The notes below the pieces were generated by a model. It saw only the letters and a list, made by a program, of their open reading frames with translations. It was not told where the DNA came from and did no database searches. A DNA stretch of 64,000 nucleotides, taken from positions 20,819 to 84,818 of the forward strand of contig JAJFFG010000078.1 in NCBI GenBank assembly GCA_021776825.1, written 5' to 3'. The position numbers and the translations under genes are program-made. This stretch comes from Planctomycetota bacterium (lineage in GTDB: Bacteria; Planctomycetota; JAJSAM01; JAJVHW01). Below are positions 43,317 to 51,975 of this stretch, one piece after another. Numbering within the stretch: the stretch's first letter is position 1; the number at the start of each line of letters is the position of its first letter.

Positions 43317-44266
43317 GCGGCGGTCGGTTTTGCCTGAGCGTGGACGTCGAGGGACTGTGGGGCCTGTTCTTCGTGCGCGCCTACGTGGACGACCCGACGC
43401 TCGCGAGCGGCGGTCGCGATGCGCTGCCGCGCATGGGCCGGCTGCTCGAGGAGCGCGGGCTCGCCGGCACGTTCGCGTTCGTCGGCCACCTGCTGCTCGA
43501 CGCGTGCGGACCGTGGGAGGGCAGCGCCCATCCCGAGATCCCGCGACCGACCTACCCGTGGTACGACCGCGACTGGTACGACGACGACCCCGGAACCGAC
43601 GAGGCCCGAGCTCCGCTCTGGTACGCGCGGTCGCAGGCGCTCGCAATCCACGCGATGGGGCACGAGGTCGCCGCGCACGGATTCGCCCACGCGATCCTGG
43701 ACGAGTCGCACGTTCCGCGCGCCGTCGCCGACGCCGAACTCACCTCGGCGCAGGCGGCGGCGGTGGACGCCGGCCTACCGACGCTGCGGTCGTTCGTGTA
43801 TCCGCAGAATGTCGTCGGGCACGTCGACGCGCTCGCTGCAGCGGGCTACGGGTGCTACCGCGAGAGCGACGCCGGCCAACCGGCGCGCGCCGGCCCGCCG
43901 GGCGGTCTGCAGCGCGCCGCCAACCTTGCGCGGCACGCGCTTGCCGCCACGCCGTTCGTCGGACATCCGATGGTTCGGGACGACGGTGTCGTGGCCCTGC
44001 CGTCGTCGTTCCCGATCCTGGGACGCGAGGGTCTGCGTCGCGTCGTGCGGCGCTCTGCACGCGTGGCCCGTATCGAGAAGGGCCTGCGTCGTGCGGCCAC
44101 CGAGGGGGCCGTGCTCCACGTCTGGACCCATCCCCATGCCTTCGCGACGGAGGAGGCGCTCGACGATCTCGCCGCCGTGCTCGACGTCGTGGCGGAGTGG
44201 AGCGAGCGCGGTGACATCGAGGTGCTGACGATGGCCGACATGGCGGAGCGCGCCCGTGCCGGCTGA
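43313..44266 (+). CDS. NodB-type polysaccharide deacetylase
   Basis: 317 residues. FCLSVDVEG contains the catalytic/metal Asp pair (D11, E13) and HEVAAHGFAHAI carries the metal-binding HxxxH typical of carbohydrate esterase family 4. There is no signal peptide, so it probably deacetylates N-acetylated sugar precursors or lipid-linked intermediates in the cytoplasm. GTG start overlapping the previous stop; its 3' end overlaps the methyltransferase start by 11 bp. A cytoplasmic enzyme of this type next to GT4 genes would create free amino sugars. Confidence 0.85.
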   Translation: MSGGRFCLSVDVEGLWGLFFVRAYVDDPTLASGGRDALPRMGRLLEERGLAGTFAFVGHLLLDACGPWEGSAHPEIPRPTYPWYDRDWYDDDPGTDEARAPLWYARSQALAIHAMGHEVAAHGFAHAILDESHVPRAVADAELTSAQAAAVDAGLPTLRSFVYPQNVVGHVDALAAAGYGCYRESDAGQPARAGPPGGLQRAANLARHALAATPFVGHPMVRDDGVVALPSSFPILGREGLRRVVRRSARVARIEKGLRRAATEGAVLHVWTHPHAFATEEALDDLAAVLDVVAEWSERGDIEVLTMADMAERARAG

Positions 44267-45173
44267 TGCCTACGAGACGGTCGACTGTCCGCTCTGCGGC
44301 CACGACACCTCGCGCGTCGTCGCGAACGTGCGCACGTATGCCACTCCGTTCCTCGTCGCCCGCTGCACGGGTTGCAGCCTGCTCTTCATGAACCCGCGCC
44401 CACCCCGGGCGGCGCTCGATGCGCTGTACACCGACGCGTACTACGCCGGCGAGGCGGAGTTCGGGTACGCCGACGAGCGGGAGCAGGAGCCGCAGGTTCG
44501 GGTCCGTGCCGCCGGGCGCCTGGCCCGCGTCGAGCGTCTGCTCGCGGCGGACGCCATCACGACCCGTCGAGTCGTTGAGATCGGTTCGGCGTTCGGCGTC
44601 TTCCTCGACGAGGCGCGACGTCGCGGGTGGGAGCCGCGCGGCTGCGAGATCTCGCCGGCGAGCGCGACGTGGGCGGAGGAGCACTTCGGACTCACGATCC
44701 ATCGCACGGACCTGGCCGACGCCGGACTCCCGGACGCGAGCGCCGACCTCGTGACCGGCAGCGAGGTGATCGAGCATCTGACCGACCCGCGCCGAACCGT
44801 CGCAGCTGCGTTCCGCGTTCTGGGCCCCGGGGGGATCGTCGTGCTGTCGACTGCCAATGAGGCGAGCGTTGCGCGAGTGCTGCGCGGCGCTCGATGGGGG
44901 TACTACATGCCCGGTCACGTCGTGCTCTGGAGCGCGCGCACGTTGTCGCGTCTGCTGCGCGACGCGGGGTTCGAGCGCGTGAAGGTCACGGCGGGCGACG
45001 AGCGCGGGCTCGCGAACTTCCGCCGGTTCCGTGAGGCGGCTGGTGCCGGCTCCGTCGCAGGCTGGCTGCTGCGGCGCGTCGGCGTCGGCGGCTGGACGCT
45101 CGGGGCCGGAATGGTCGTGACCGCGCGGAAGCCCAGGGGCGACGCCCGTTCGCCGGGGAGTTCATCACGATGA
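44256..45173 (+). CDS. Zinc-ribbon SAM-dependent methyltransferase
   Basis: 305 residues. An N-terminal zinc ribbon (CPLCG ... ARCTGCSLLF) precedes a class I methyltransferase domain of the Methyltransf_23 type: RVVEIGSAFGVFLDEA is the SAM loop, GCEISPASA the acidic strand, and a later SEVIEHLTDPRR the post-I motif. This ribbon-plus-MTase design occurs in enzymes modifying sugars or glycan ends. GTG start inside the previous gene. Because the downstream Wzt has a C-terminal domain, a role in adding a terminal methyl recognised for export is a reasonable but unproven idea. Confidence 0.8.
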   Translation: MPADAYETVDCPLCGHDTSRVVANVRTYATPFLVARCTGCSLLFMNPRPPRAALDALYTDAYYAGEAEFGYADEREQEPQVRVRAAGRLARVERLLAADAITTRRVVEIGSAFGVFLDEARRRGWEPRGCEISPASATWAEEHFGLTIHRTDLADAGLPDASADLVTGSEVIEHLTDPRRTVAAAFRVLGPGGIVVLSTANEASVARVLRGARWGYYMPGHVVLWSARTLSRLLRDAGFERVKVTAGDERGLANFRRFREAAGAGSVAGWLLRRVGVGGWTLGAGMVVTARKPRGDARSPGSSSR

Positions 45174-46345
45174 GGCGCGCGCTGGTCCTGTCCGCCGAGA
45201 CGCCCAGCGCCGTGGCCACGGTGCGCGGACTCCACGATGCCGGATTCGAGGTCGTGGTTCTCGCGCAGGATGTGCTCTCGCCCGCAGCCGCCTCATGGCG
45301 GGCCAGCGAGACGCTGCGCGTCGGCGAGTGGCGTTCGGACGAGCTGGTCGAGCACGTCCTCGATGCCAATCCGGACGTGATCGTTCCCGTGACCGAGGGC
45401 GACCTCCTGCGGCTGGCGCCGGTTCGCAGCAGCATCGAACGACTGGCGCCGGTCGTCGCTCCCGCGCCGGGGGCGCTCGAGAACGCGACCGACAAGGTGG
45501 CGTCGTTGGCGGCGGCCGCCAAGGGCGGGGTGGCCGTCCCCGAACAGGTCGTGATCGAGCCGGCCGACGAGGTCGGTCGCATCGACGCCTCGGACTTCCC
45601 GATGGTGGCCAAGCCCCGTCGGTCCCGACGGCTCGTGGACGAGGGTGAGATCTGGGCCGGCACCAGCGTCTGGTGCGCCGACGTCTCGGACCTGCGCGAG
45701 GCGAAGCGGACGTTCGCGGCCGCACGCTTGGACACCGTGGTCCAGCGCCCCGTGGCCGGGACGCCCGTGCTGGTCTCGCTGCTCCTGCACCCGGACGGCG
45801 CCCCGGCACTGGTCTGCGTGCATCGCCGCGTCCGACAGATGCGTCCGGACGGCGGTCCGAGTGCGTGTGCGATCACGATGCCACCTGACCCCCGCGTCGT
45901 CGATCCGGCCCTCACGACCGCGCGCCGCCTGGGCGTGTTCGGCGTTCCGATCCAGTGCGAGTTCCTGCTCCGCGCCGACGGAGTGCCCGTGCTTCTCGAC
46001 GTCAATCCGCGCCCGTGGGGAACGCTCGGTCTGGCGCTGGACGCAGGTGTCAACTTCGTCGGCTGGGCCGCGCGGCACGCGCTGGGAGACGCACTCCCGA
46101 GTGAGCTGCGGGGAAGTCGGATCGGCGTCGTGCGTCACTACCTGCCGTTCGAGATTCGGCGCGTGCTCTCGGTCTGGTTCGGCGCTCCTGCCACCGGGTA
46201 TCCGGGACGCTGGCCGGGGCGCTTCGAGGCGCTCGTCGAGTGGGGCTACGGCCCTGGCGAGGCGCTGATCTTCCGAGCCGACGATCCCCTGCCCGCGGTC
46301 GCCGACGCGCTGCGAACGGCGCGACGCGTCATCACGGGACGATGA
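45170..46345 (+). CDS. ATP-grasp ligase-like enzyme
   Basis: 391 residues. The pre-ATP-grasp part starts RRALVLSAETPSAVATVRGL, the ATP-grasp part has FPMVAKPRR (ATP-binding Lys), the VVQRPVAGTPV glutamate-less strand and QCEFLLRADGVPVLLDVNPRPWGT, with the magnesium-binding Asn/Asp-Pro-Arg core typical of the superfamily. It forms amide or thioester bonds using ATP. Near carbohydrate genes such enzymes usually attach amino acids or carboxylates to sugars; the substrate is unknown. ATG overlaps the previous stop as ATGA. The stop lies in the first copy of a 17-bp duplication. Confidence 0.8.
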   Translation: MRRALVLSAETPSAVATVRGLHDAGFEVVVLAQDVLSPAAASWRASETLRVGEWRSDELVEHVLDANPDVIVPVTEGDLLRLAPVRSSIERLAPVVAPAPGALENATDKVASLAAAAKGGVAVPEQVVIEPADEVGRIDASDFPMVAKPRRSRRLVDEGEIWAGTSVWCADVSDLREAKRTFAAARLDTVVQRPVAGTPVLVSLLLHPDGAPALVCVHRRVRQMRPDGGPSACAITMPPDPRVVDPALTTARRLGVFGVPIQCEFLLRADGVPVLLDVNPRPWGTLGLALDAGVNFVGWAARHALGDALPSELRGSRIGVVRHYLPFEIRRVLSVWFGAPATGYPGRWPGRFEALVEWGYGPGEALIFRADDPLPAVADALRTARRVITGR

Positions 46346-46367
46346 GCGGAACGGGACGATGAGCGGA
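46334..46367 (+). repeat. Perfect 17-bp duplication of a stop-start junction
   Basis: Copies at 46334-46350 and 46351-46367 are identical. The first contains the TGA stop of the ATP-grasp gene (46343-46345) with an overlapping ATG; the second contains the ATG (46359) of the next gene. A single copy would give an ordinary ATGA overlap. Confidence 0.95.
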
Positions 46368-47645
46368 AGAGGTCGGCCGCCGTCGCGACCGCGTCTCGGA
46401 TCCCTCGGATGGGGGCTCCTGGCCGTCGGACTCGTCGCACGGCTCGCGTGGGCGTTCGTGGCGCCGACCGATCTCTGGTTCGACCTCGTGTGGAACGACG
46501 CCACGGCGTGGTCGCTCGTGCAGGGCCACGGGTTCACCGTGTCGCTCGAGGCCCCGTTCGAGCCGGCGATCTTCCGCACGCCCGGGTACTCGACCTTCCT
46601 GGCGGGCGTGTACGGGCTGGCCGGTCACTCCGTCCGAGCCGCGTTCATTGCCCAAGCGTTCGTCGACACGGCCACGTGTGCCCTGCTGTGGAGCATCGCG
46701 GCTCGACGACTCGACGCGCGTGCGGCGCGATTCACGCTGCTGCTCGCGGTCTCGTACCCGTTCACGCTGCACACGGTCGGCAAACTGTCGGCTGAGGTGC
46801 CGCTCGTGTTCCTCGCGACGTTGCTCCTGGCGGTCGTCGATCGCTGGCCGGATCGGGGCGGGCGCCGCGGTGTCGCCGCGGTCGGCCTGGTGCTCGCGGC
46901 GCTGGTCTGGATCAAGCCGATCTTCCTGCCGCTGCCCGCGTTTCTGCTTGTGGCCGAGCTACTGCGCGGGCGGACGTGGCGCGTCGCGGTCACGCGCTCG
47001 ATCGCGGTCGGGGCGGTCGCAGTCGTCGCGTTCGCTCCGTGGGTCGTCCGTAACGCGCAGGAGTTCGGGCGTCCTCTCCTCGCCGGGGAGGTCGGCCTCG
47101 TCCTCTTCCACGGGACGCTCGACTTCGACGCCGAGCGCGACACGATCATCCGCGAGGCCTTTGCCGCGGCACCGGCGGCCGACCTCGACCGGTACGAAGC
47201 GGCTCGGAGGTCCTTCGCCGATCCCCGCGAGGTCCTGCGCCGCGACCGCGAGCACCTCGACGACGCCCTGGAGCGAATGCGCACGCGCCCGTTCCGCGCG
47301 GCGCTCCTCGACCCGCTACGACGTCTTCCGCGGCTCTGGGTCTCGACGACCTACGCCATCGGTCCAGCCTGGATCGGCGTTGGCGCGGCCATCGCGTGCA
47401 TCGCGTACCTGCTGCTCGGAGCTGTGGGACTCCGTCGCCTCTGGGACCGTAGGCGTGAGCTTGCGGCCTGGTGGATCGCTCCGGTCGCCCTGACGCTCGC
47501 GTACGCCGCATTCCACGTGGAGGCCCGCTACACCCTTCCGGCGCGACCGACGATGCTGCTGCTCGGAGGCGCGGCGCTCGCCTCGCTGACGGGCCGCCGG
47601 AAGCCGACCCGCGCTGCGGCCCCCTCGGATACGATCGCGCCGTGA
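46359..47645 (+). CDS. GT39/ArnT-like membrane glycosyltransferase
   Basis: 428 residues with multiple hydrophobic helices. The first outside loop contains FDLVWNDATAWSLVQGHGF and FRTPGYSTFLAGVYGLAG, which matches the acidic loop plus R-x-P-G-Y of Dol-P-Man:protein mannosyltransferase/ArnT-type GT-C enzymes. These use polyprenyl-phosphate sugars on the outer membrane face. The start at 46359 is in the second repeat copy. The stop overlaps the next GTG as GTGA, so coupling is preserved on that side. Confidence 0.8.
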   Translation: MSGRGRPPSRPRLGSLGWGLLAVGLVARLAWAFVAPTDLWFDLVWNDATAWSLVQGHGFTVSLEAPFEPAIFRTPGYSTFLAGVYGLAGHSVRAAFIAQAFVDTATCALLWSIAARRLDARAARFTLLLAVSYPFTLHTVGKLSAEVPLVFLATLLLAVVDRWPDRGGRRGVAAVGLVLAALVWIKPIFLPLPAFLLVAELLRGRTWRVAVTRSIAVGAVAVVAFAPWVVRNAQEFGRPLLAGEVGLVLFHGTLDFDAERDTIIREAFAAAPAADLDRYEAARRSFADPREVLRRDREHLDDALERMRTRPFRAALLDPLRRLPRLWVSTTYAIGPAWIGVGAAIACIAYLLLGAVGLRRLWDRRRELAAWWIAPVALTLAYAAFHVEARYTLPARPTMLLLGGAALASLTGRRKPTRAAAPSDTIAP

Positions 47646-48649
47646 GTGGCACCGACCTTGATCGCTACGCGCCGACGGGCCCCTTCGGTCACGTGAAGGA
47701 CGCCGTCCTGCGAGCCAAGATGCACGTCGAGCGCCAACTCGACCGCGCGACCGCGCTCCACGTCGAGCCACGTCGGCGGCGAGCGGTGATCCGCGAACTG
47801 AACTTCGAGCTCTGCTCTGCGTGCAACCTGCGTTGCAAGTGGTGCTCGCTCGACTCGAAGCTGCGCGCGGGGATGATGAAGATCGAGACGTTCGATCGCG
47901 TGCTCGAGGAGATCGTCGACACGTCGCGCTTCGACGTTCGCGTGCTGAATCTGCACCACTCGGGCGACATCCTCCTTCATCCGCGACTGCGCGCGTTCCT
48001 CGAGTCGCTCGATCGCGAGAAGGCCCGCCATGACGTCTTCCCCTCGGTGCAGGCGCTCACGAGTGCGACGCATCTGCGCGGAGCGGCCGTCGATGCCATC
48101 CTCGAGACCGATGCGGTCGACTGGCTTCGCTTCTCCGTCGACGGCGGCAACCCGGCGGCGTTCGAGGAGATCCGCGTCGGCGCGAAGTGGGACGAGGTCG
48201 TCGGTAACATTCACGCGTTCCTCGACGAGGCGGAACGCCGCAAGAAGACCGTGCGCACGGGGATCATCAGCGTCTTCGAGACGTCGGAGCCGGACATCAC
48301 CCCGGAGTTCCGTGAGCTCGTCCAGCGCGTCACCAACTTCATGCCGCGCCTGCCGCACAACTGGATCGGGAAGGCCGACCTCGGACTGGCGGCGGAGCCG
48401 GCAGAGCTGGAAGAGTCGGCAGGGCCGACGGGGCTCTGCAAGTTTGTGCTGTCGCAGATCGTGGTGCTCTACGACGGCTCGGTCACGCTCTGCTGCAACG
48501 ACCTGAACGCCGAGGGGGTCATCGGGAACCTCGCGGACAGCTCGCTCTACGAGATCTTCCGCGGCCCCGCGCGCCGCGAGCACATCGATGCGATGCGCGC
48601 CAACCGCCGCGCCGACCTCGGGTTCTGCGGCACGTGTACGCAGGCCTGA
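47642..48649 (+). CDS. Radical SAM enzyme with SPASM-type C-terminus
   Basis: 335 residues. The radical SAM motif CxxxCxxC is C61-NLR-C65-KW-C68 within FELCSACNLRCKWCSLD. The C-terminus has LCKFVLSQIV, SVTLCCNDLN, GNLADSSLYEIFRGPAR and a final FCGTC, the Cys pattern of the SPASM auxiliary iron-sulfur domain. SPASM proteins mature peptides or modify cofactors; a few act in glycan-associated clusters. No precursor peptide gene is visible, so the substrate is unknown. GTG start overlaps the previous stop. Its stop is copied in the following array. Confidence 0.85.
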   Translation: MSGTDLDRYAPTGPFGHVKDAVLRAKMHVERQLDRATALHVEPRRRRAVIRELNFELCSACNLRCKWCSLDSKLRAGMMKIETFDRVLEEIVDTSRFDVRVLNLHHSGDILLHPRLRAFLESLDREKARHDVFPSVQALTSATHLRGAAVDAILETDAVDWLRFSVDGGNPAAFEEIRVGAKWDEVVGNIHAFLDEAERRKKTVRTGIISVFETSEPDITPEFRELVQRVTNFMPRLPHNWIGKADLGLAAEPAELEESAGPTGLCKFVLSQIVVLYDGSVTLCCNDLNAEGVIGNLADSSLYEIFRGPARREHIDAMRANRRADLGFCGTCTQA

Positions 48650-48760
48650 GCGGATGATGGAGGGACCGATCGGATGATGGAGGGACCGAGCGGATGATGG
48701 AGGGACCGATCGGATGATGGAGGGACCGATCGGATGATGGGGGGCCTGACGGGATGATCG
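48647..48760 (+). repeat. 20-bp tandem array of stop, ribosome-binding site and start
   Basis: The ATG of CGGATGATGG recurs at 48654, 48674, 48694, 48714 and 48734, and the actual start of the next gene is the sixth at 48754: exact 20-bp spacing. Each unit holds ATGGAGGG, a potential ribosome-binding site for the next ATG. The word GCCTGA appears at 48644-48649 (the real stop) and 48744-48749, exactly 100 bp apart. Confidence 0.95.
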
Positions 48761-49950
48761 GACGCCTCGCCCTCACCGGCTTGCAGGCGGCCACCGCCCG
48801 CACGCGGCGTCGGCTCGAGCGGGAGACGGCGCGGCGCACGCGACCGCCGCCGCCGGCCGTCGGCGGGCCGCTGCGCGTGGCGCTCTTCGCCAAGTACCCG
48901 GCCGGCTGGGCCGGGACGAAGTACCGCCTCGGCAAGTGGGCCGAGCGCCTGGCCGCCGCCGGACACACCGTGCATCTGGAGCTGCCGCTGCCCTCGCCCG
49001 ACGCGGAGCGTCTCTCGGGGGACTTCTCGCTGGCGGCGCGATGGGAGTACCACCGCGCGCTGCTCGGTCGCCGCCTCGCGGCGGTGACGTCGTCTGTCGA
49101 GTCCGACGTCGTCGTCCTGCACATGACCGATCTGCCGTTCTGGGAGTACGGCGAGCCGTTCGTCGCCCAGGCGCTCCGGCGCGTGTCGGGCCATGTGGTG
49201 CTCGATCTAGACGACCTGCCGGTGGTCGGCGGCTCGCAGGTTCTGGGGCCCCGCGCGCGCGCTCTCGTCGGCGCCGTCGATGGCGTGATCTGTGGTACGG
49301 GGGATCTGCTCCCGCACGTCGCCGAGACGCCCGCCTGGGTCATTCCGACCTGCGTCGAGCCGGCCGAGTGGTCCGTTCCCGATCGCAGCGCGCGTCGCGG
49401 CCCGGCCGTGCTCGGCTGGGTCGGGTCCATCGGCAACGCGGTCTACCTCGAACGGTTGGCTCCCGTCCTGGCGGAGGTCTGCGCGCGGCACGGGGCACGC
49501 GTGCGCGTGGTCGGCGGACGTCCGCCGGCCCTGCCGGGGGTGCCGGTCGACTTCGTCCCGTGGACCGCGGCGGGCGAGATTCGGGACCTCGAGGCCATGG
49601 ACATCGGTCTCGCGCCCCTCGCTGACGGTCCGATGGAGCGCTGCAAGTGCGGGCTCAAGGCGCTCCAGTACATGGCGTCTGGACTGCCCGTGGTCGCGTC
49701 ACCGGTCGCCGCGCTGGGCCGCATCGTTCGGGACGGGGAGACCGGGCTGCACGCGACGACGGTGACGGACTGGACCGCGGCCCTCGACCGGCTTCTCGGC
49801 GATCTCGCGCTGCGACGCCAGATGGGCGCCGCTGGCCGCGCGGCCGCCGAACGCGACTGGTCGTTCGACGCCCACGCGACGCGATACGACGAGGCCCTCC
49901 GCGGTCGGTCGCCGGACCGTCCCGGACGGGATAGCCTCGCCGACGCATGA
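48754..49950 (+). CDS. GT4-type glycosyltransferase
   Basis: 398 residues. Long N-terminal helical lead (QAATARTRRRLERE), then LRVALFAKYPAGWAGTKYRL and LDLDDLPVVGG, and C-terminal AVLGWVGSIGNAVYLERL with KCGLKALQYMASGLPVVASPV. These motifs parallel the transferase at 42207-43316. Cytoplasmic GT4 enzyme with unknown donor and acceptor. The start is the sixth ATG of a 20-bp array; earlier ATGs are out of frame because 20 is not a multiple of 3. Its last four bases overlap the Wzm start. Confidence 0.85.
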   Translation: MIGRLALTGLQAATARTRRRLERETARRTRPPPPAVGGPLRVALFAKYPAGWAGTKYRLGKWAERLAAAGHTVHLELPLPSPDAERLSGDFSLAARWEYHRALLGRRLAAVTSSVESDVVVLHMTDLPFWEYGEPFVAQALRRVSGHVVLDLDDLPVVGGSQVLGPRARALVGAVDGVICGTGDLLPHVAETPAWVIPTCVEPAEWSVPDRSARRGPAVLGWVGSIGNAVYLERLAPVLAEVCARHGARVRVVGGRPPALPGVPVDFVPWTAAGEIRDLEAMDIGLAPLADGPMERCKCGLKALQYMASGLPVVASPVAALGRIVRDGETGLHATTVTDWTAALDRLLGDLALRRQMGAAGRAAAERDWSFDAHATRYDEALRGRSPDRPGRDSLADA

Positions 49951-50729
49951 TCCGCGACCTCATTGCCCACCGCGACCTGCTCTGGTTGCTCGTCGTCCGC
50001 GAGATCCGCATCCGCTACGCGCGGGCGGCGCTGGGGGCGGCATGGGCGGTGTTCGTTCCCGTCGCGATGATGCTCGTCTTCACGGTCCTGAACTTCGGTC
50101 GGCTCATGGAGATCGATGGGCCGCTGAAGGGCATCGAGTACCCGCTCTTCGCGTTCTGTGGGCTGCTCCCGTGGACGCACTTCTCGACGTCGCTGACCCA
50201 GGGCACGCCCTCGCTCGTCCGCGCGGCCGACCTCTTGAAGAAGTCGAGGTTCCCGCACGAGGTGATCCCGCTCTCGCGCACGTTCGCCGCGCTGCTGGAC
50301 CTGCTCGTGGGGCTGCTCGTCCTCGGCGGAATGATGGCCTACTACGGGATCGTACCGGGCCCCTCGGCACTGGCGGTGCCCGCCGTCTTCGCGCTGCAGC
50401 TCATGTTCACGACGGGACTCGTACTGCTCCTCGCGGCCGCCAACCTCTTCTTCCGCGACGTCAACTACCTGGTGCAGGTCGGCGTGGTCCTGGCGATGTT
50501 TGCGACGTCGGTCGTCTACCCGCTCCCCGAGGGCGGCGAACTCGTCACGAGTGTGCTCGCAGCCAACCCGATGTCGGCCTACCTCGACGCGTATCGCGAG
50601 GCGCTGCTCGCCGGCATCTGGCCGTCGTGGGAGCTCTTGAAGCCCGGGGTGATCGGGGCCGTGCTCTCGCTGGTCGTCGGCGTCGTCGTCTTCAACGCAT
50701 GCCGCTGGCGCTTCGCGGAGGAGGTCTGA
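49947..50729 (+). CDS. ABC-2 type polysaccharide export permease (Wzm-like)
   Basis: 260 residues with about six hydrophobic helices: VPVAMMLVFTVLNFGRLM, LPWTHFSTSLTQGTPSLV, LLDLLVGLLVLGGMMAYYG, LMFTTGLVLLLAAANLFFRDV and later helices ending VVGVVVFNACRWRFAEEV. The NLFFRDVNYLVQVGVVLAMF segment is typical of Wzm/RfbA-type permeases that move finished O-antigen or capsule across the inner membrane. It overlaps the downstream Wzt gene (TGATG) and the upstream GT gene (ATGA). No TMD-NBD fusion. Confidence 0.9.
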   Translation: MIRDLIAHRDLLWLLVVREIRIRYARAALGAAWAVFVPVAMMLVFTVLNFGRLMEIDGPLKGIEYPLFAFCGLLPWTHFSTSLTQGTPSLVRAADLLKKSRFPHEVIPLSRTFAALLDLLVGLLVLGGMMAYYGIVPGPSALAVPAVFALQLMFTTGLVLLLAAANLFFRDVNYLVQVGVVLAMFATSVVYPLPEGGELVTSVLAANPMSAYLDAYREALLAGIWPSWELLKPGVIGAVLSLVVGVVVFNACRWRFAEEV

Positions 50730-51970
50730 TGGCCCCCCCGCGCATCGCCTTCCGCGACGTTCGCAAGTCGTTCCGGCTCCGCAACCGGTCCGACTCGCTG
50801 CGCGACGCCGTGCCGCGCGCGCTGCGACGCCTGGTGACGGGGAAGGGCGCTCCCGCGGAGCGCTTCGTCGCGCTCGACCACGTCTCGTTCGACGTCAACG
50901 AGGGCGAGGTCGTCGGGATCATCGGCGCCAACGGCGCGGGCAAGAGCACCAGCCTGCGCCTCGCCGCCGGGATCTATCGACCGGACTCCGGACAGATCGA
51001 CGTGCGCGGTCGCGTCTCCGCGCTGATCGAACTGCGAGCCGGGTTCCACCCCGATCTCTCCGGTCGCGAGAACATCTTCCTCGTCGGCGCGTTGCTGGGA
51101 CTGCGAACACGTCAAGTGGCCGACGTCCTCGACCAGATCGCGGACTTCGCGGACATCGGGCAGTTCCTCGACTCACCCGTGCGCATGTACTCCACGGGGA
51201 TGGCGGTGCGGCTCGGCTTCGCCGTTGCGGCCCACGTGCCCGCCGACATCATGCTGGTCGACGAGGTGCTCGCCGTCGGCGATGTCGACTTCCAGTCGAA
51301 GTGCCTGCGACGTCTCTCCGAGCGTCGCGACGAGGGACTCTCGGTCCTGTTCGTGTCCCACAACCTCGAGGTCATCGAGAAGTTCTGCGAACGCGTCGTG
51401 CTGATCCACAAGGGCCGAGTCGTCGAGGACGGTCCGCCGCGGCAGGCCATCGCCACGTTCCGCCGACTGCTCGTGTCCGACGGCGCGGATGACTCGACGG
51501 GACAGGGGCTCGCAGCGGGGCGGCGTCGACGTGGCACGCAGGCTCTCGCCCTCGACGAGGTGACGGTCGGCGGCGGCGATGACGTGCCCGCGAACGCCGT
51601 CGCTCATGGCGGTCGCCTCACGGTGCACGCGACGTGGACCGCCTCGGAGTCGATCCGCTCGCCGCGGATCTCACTCGAGATCCACACGGTCGAGGGCCTC
51701 CTCTGTGCGCGCGTCGAGCGGCCCACGAGCGAGGGCGCTCCGGAGGTTTGGGAGGGTTCGGGCAGCGTGACGGTCGAGATCCCGCGCGTCGACCTCCTCC
51801 CGGGCGCCTACGACCTGAGTCTCGCGGTCCACGATGCGAGCGGACTCGCCGTGCTCGATCAGCACTATCGGTTGCATGCTCTGCACGTCGTGGGTGAGGT
51901 GCCCGACGGCCACGGCGGAGCGTTCCGCATCCCGACGACCTGGTCGTTCTCGAACGGCCGGGAGGACTGA
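50729..51970 (+). CDS. ABC transporter ATPase (Wzt-like) with C-terminal glycan-binding domain
   Basis: 413 residues. Walker A GANGAGKST (66-74), signature YSTGM (154-158, the usual Wzt variant), Walker B IMLVDE (D178, E179) and switch His211 (VSHN). Residues from about 270 form a beta-rich extension (LTVHATWTASESIRSPRISLEIHTVEG) like the Wzt C-terminal domain, which in characterised systems recognises a terminal residue of the polysaccharide before export. This implies that the glycan made here carries a chain-end marker. The ATG overlaps the wzm stop. Confidence 0.92.
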   Translation: MAPPRIAFRDVRKSFRLRNRSDSLRDAVPRALRRLVTGKGAPAERFVALDHVSFDVNEGEVVGIIGANGAGKSTSLRLAAGIYRPDSGQIDVRGRVSALIELRAGFHPDLSGRENIFLVGALLGLRTRQVADVLDQIADFADIGQFLDSPVRMYSTGMAVRLGFAVAAHVPADIMLVDEVLAVGDVDFQSKCLRRLSERRDEGLSVLFVSHNLEVIEKFCERVVLIHKGRVVEDGPPRQAIATFRRLLVSDGADDSTGQGLAAGRRRRGTQALALDEVTVGGGDDVPANAVAHGGRLTVHATWTASESIRSPRISLEIHTVEGLLCARVERPTSEGAPEVWEGSGSVTVEIPRVDLLPGAYDLSLAVHDASGLAVLDQHYRLHALHVVGEVPDGHGGAFRIPTTWSFSNGRED

Positions 51971-51975
51971 CCGCC

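Noticed and set aside
48650..48760. Possible CRISPR or iteron origin
   Set aside because: The 20-bp units follow each other without spacers and align exactly with a stop-start junction; no replication initiator gene is present.
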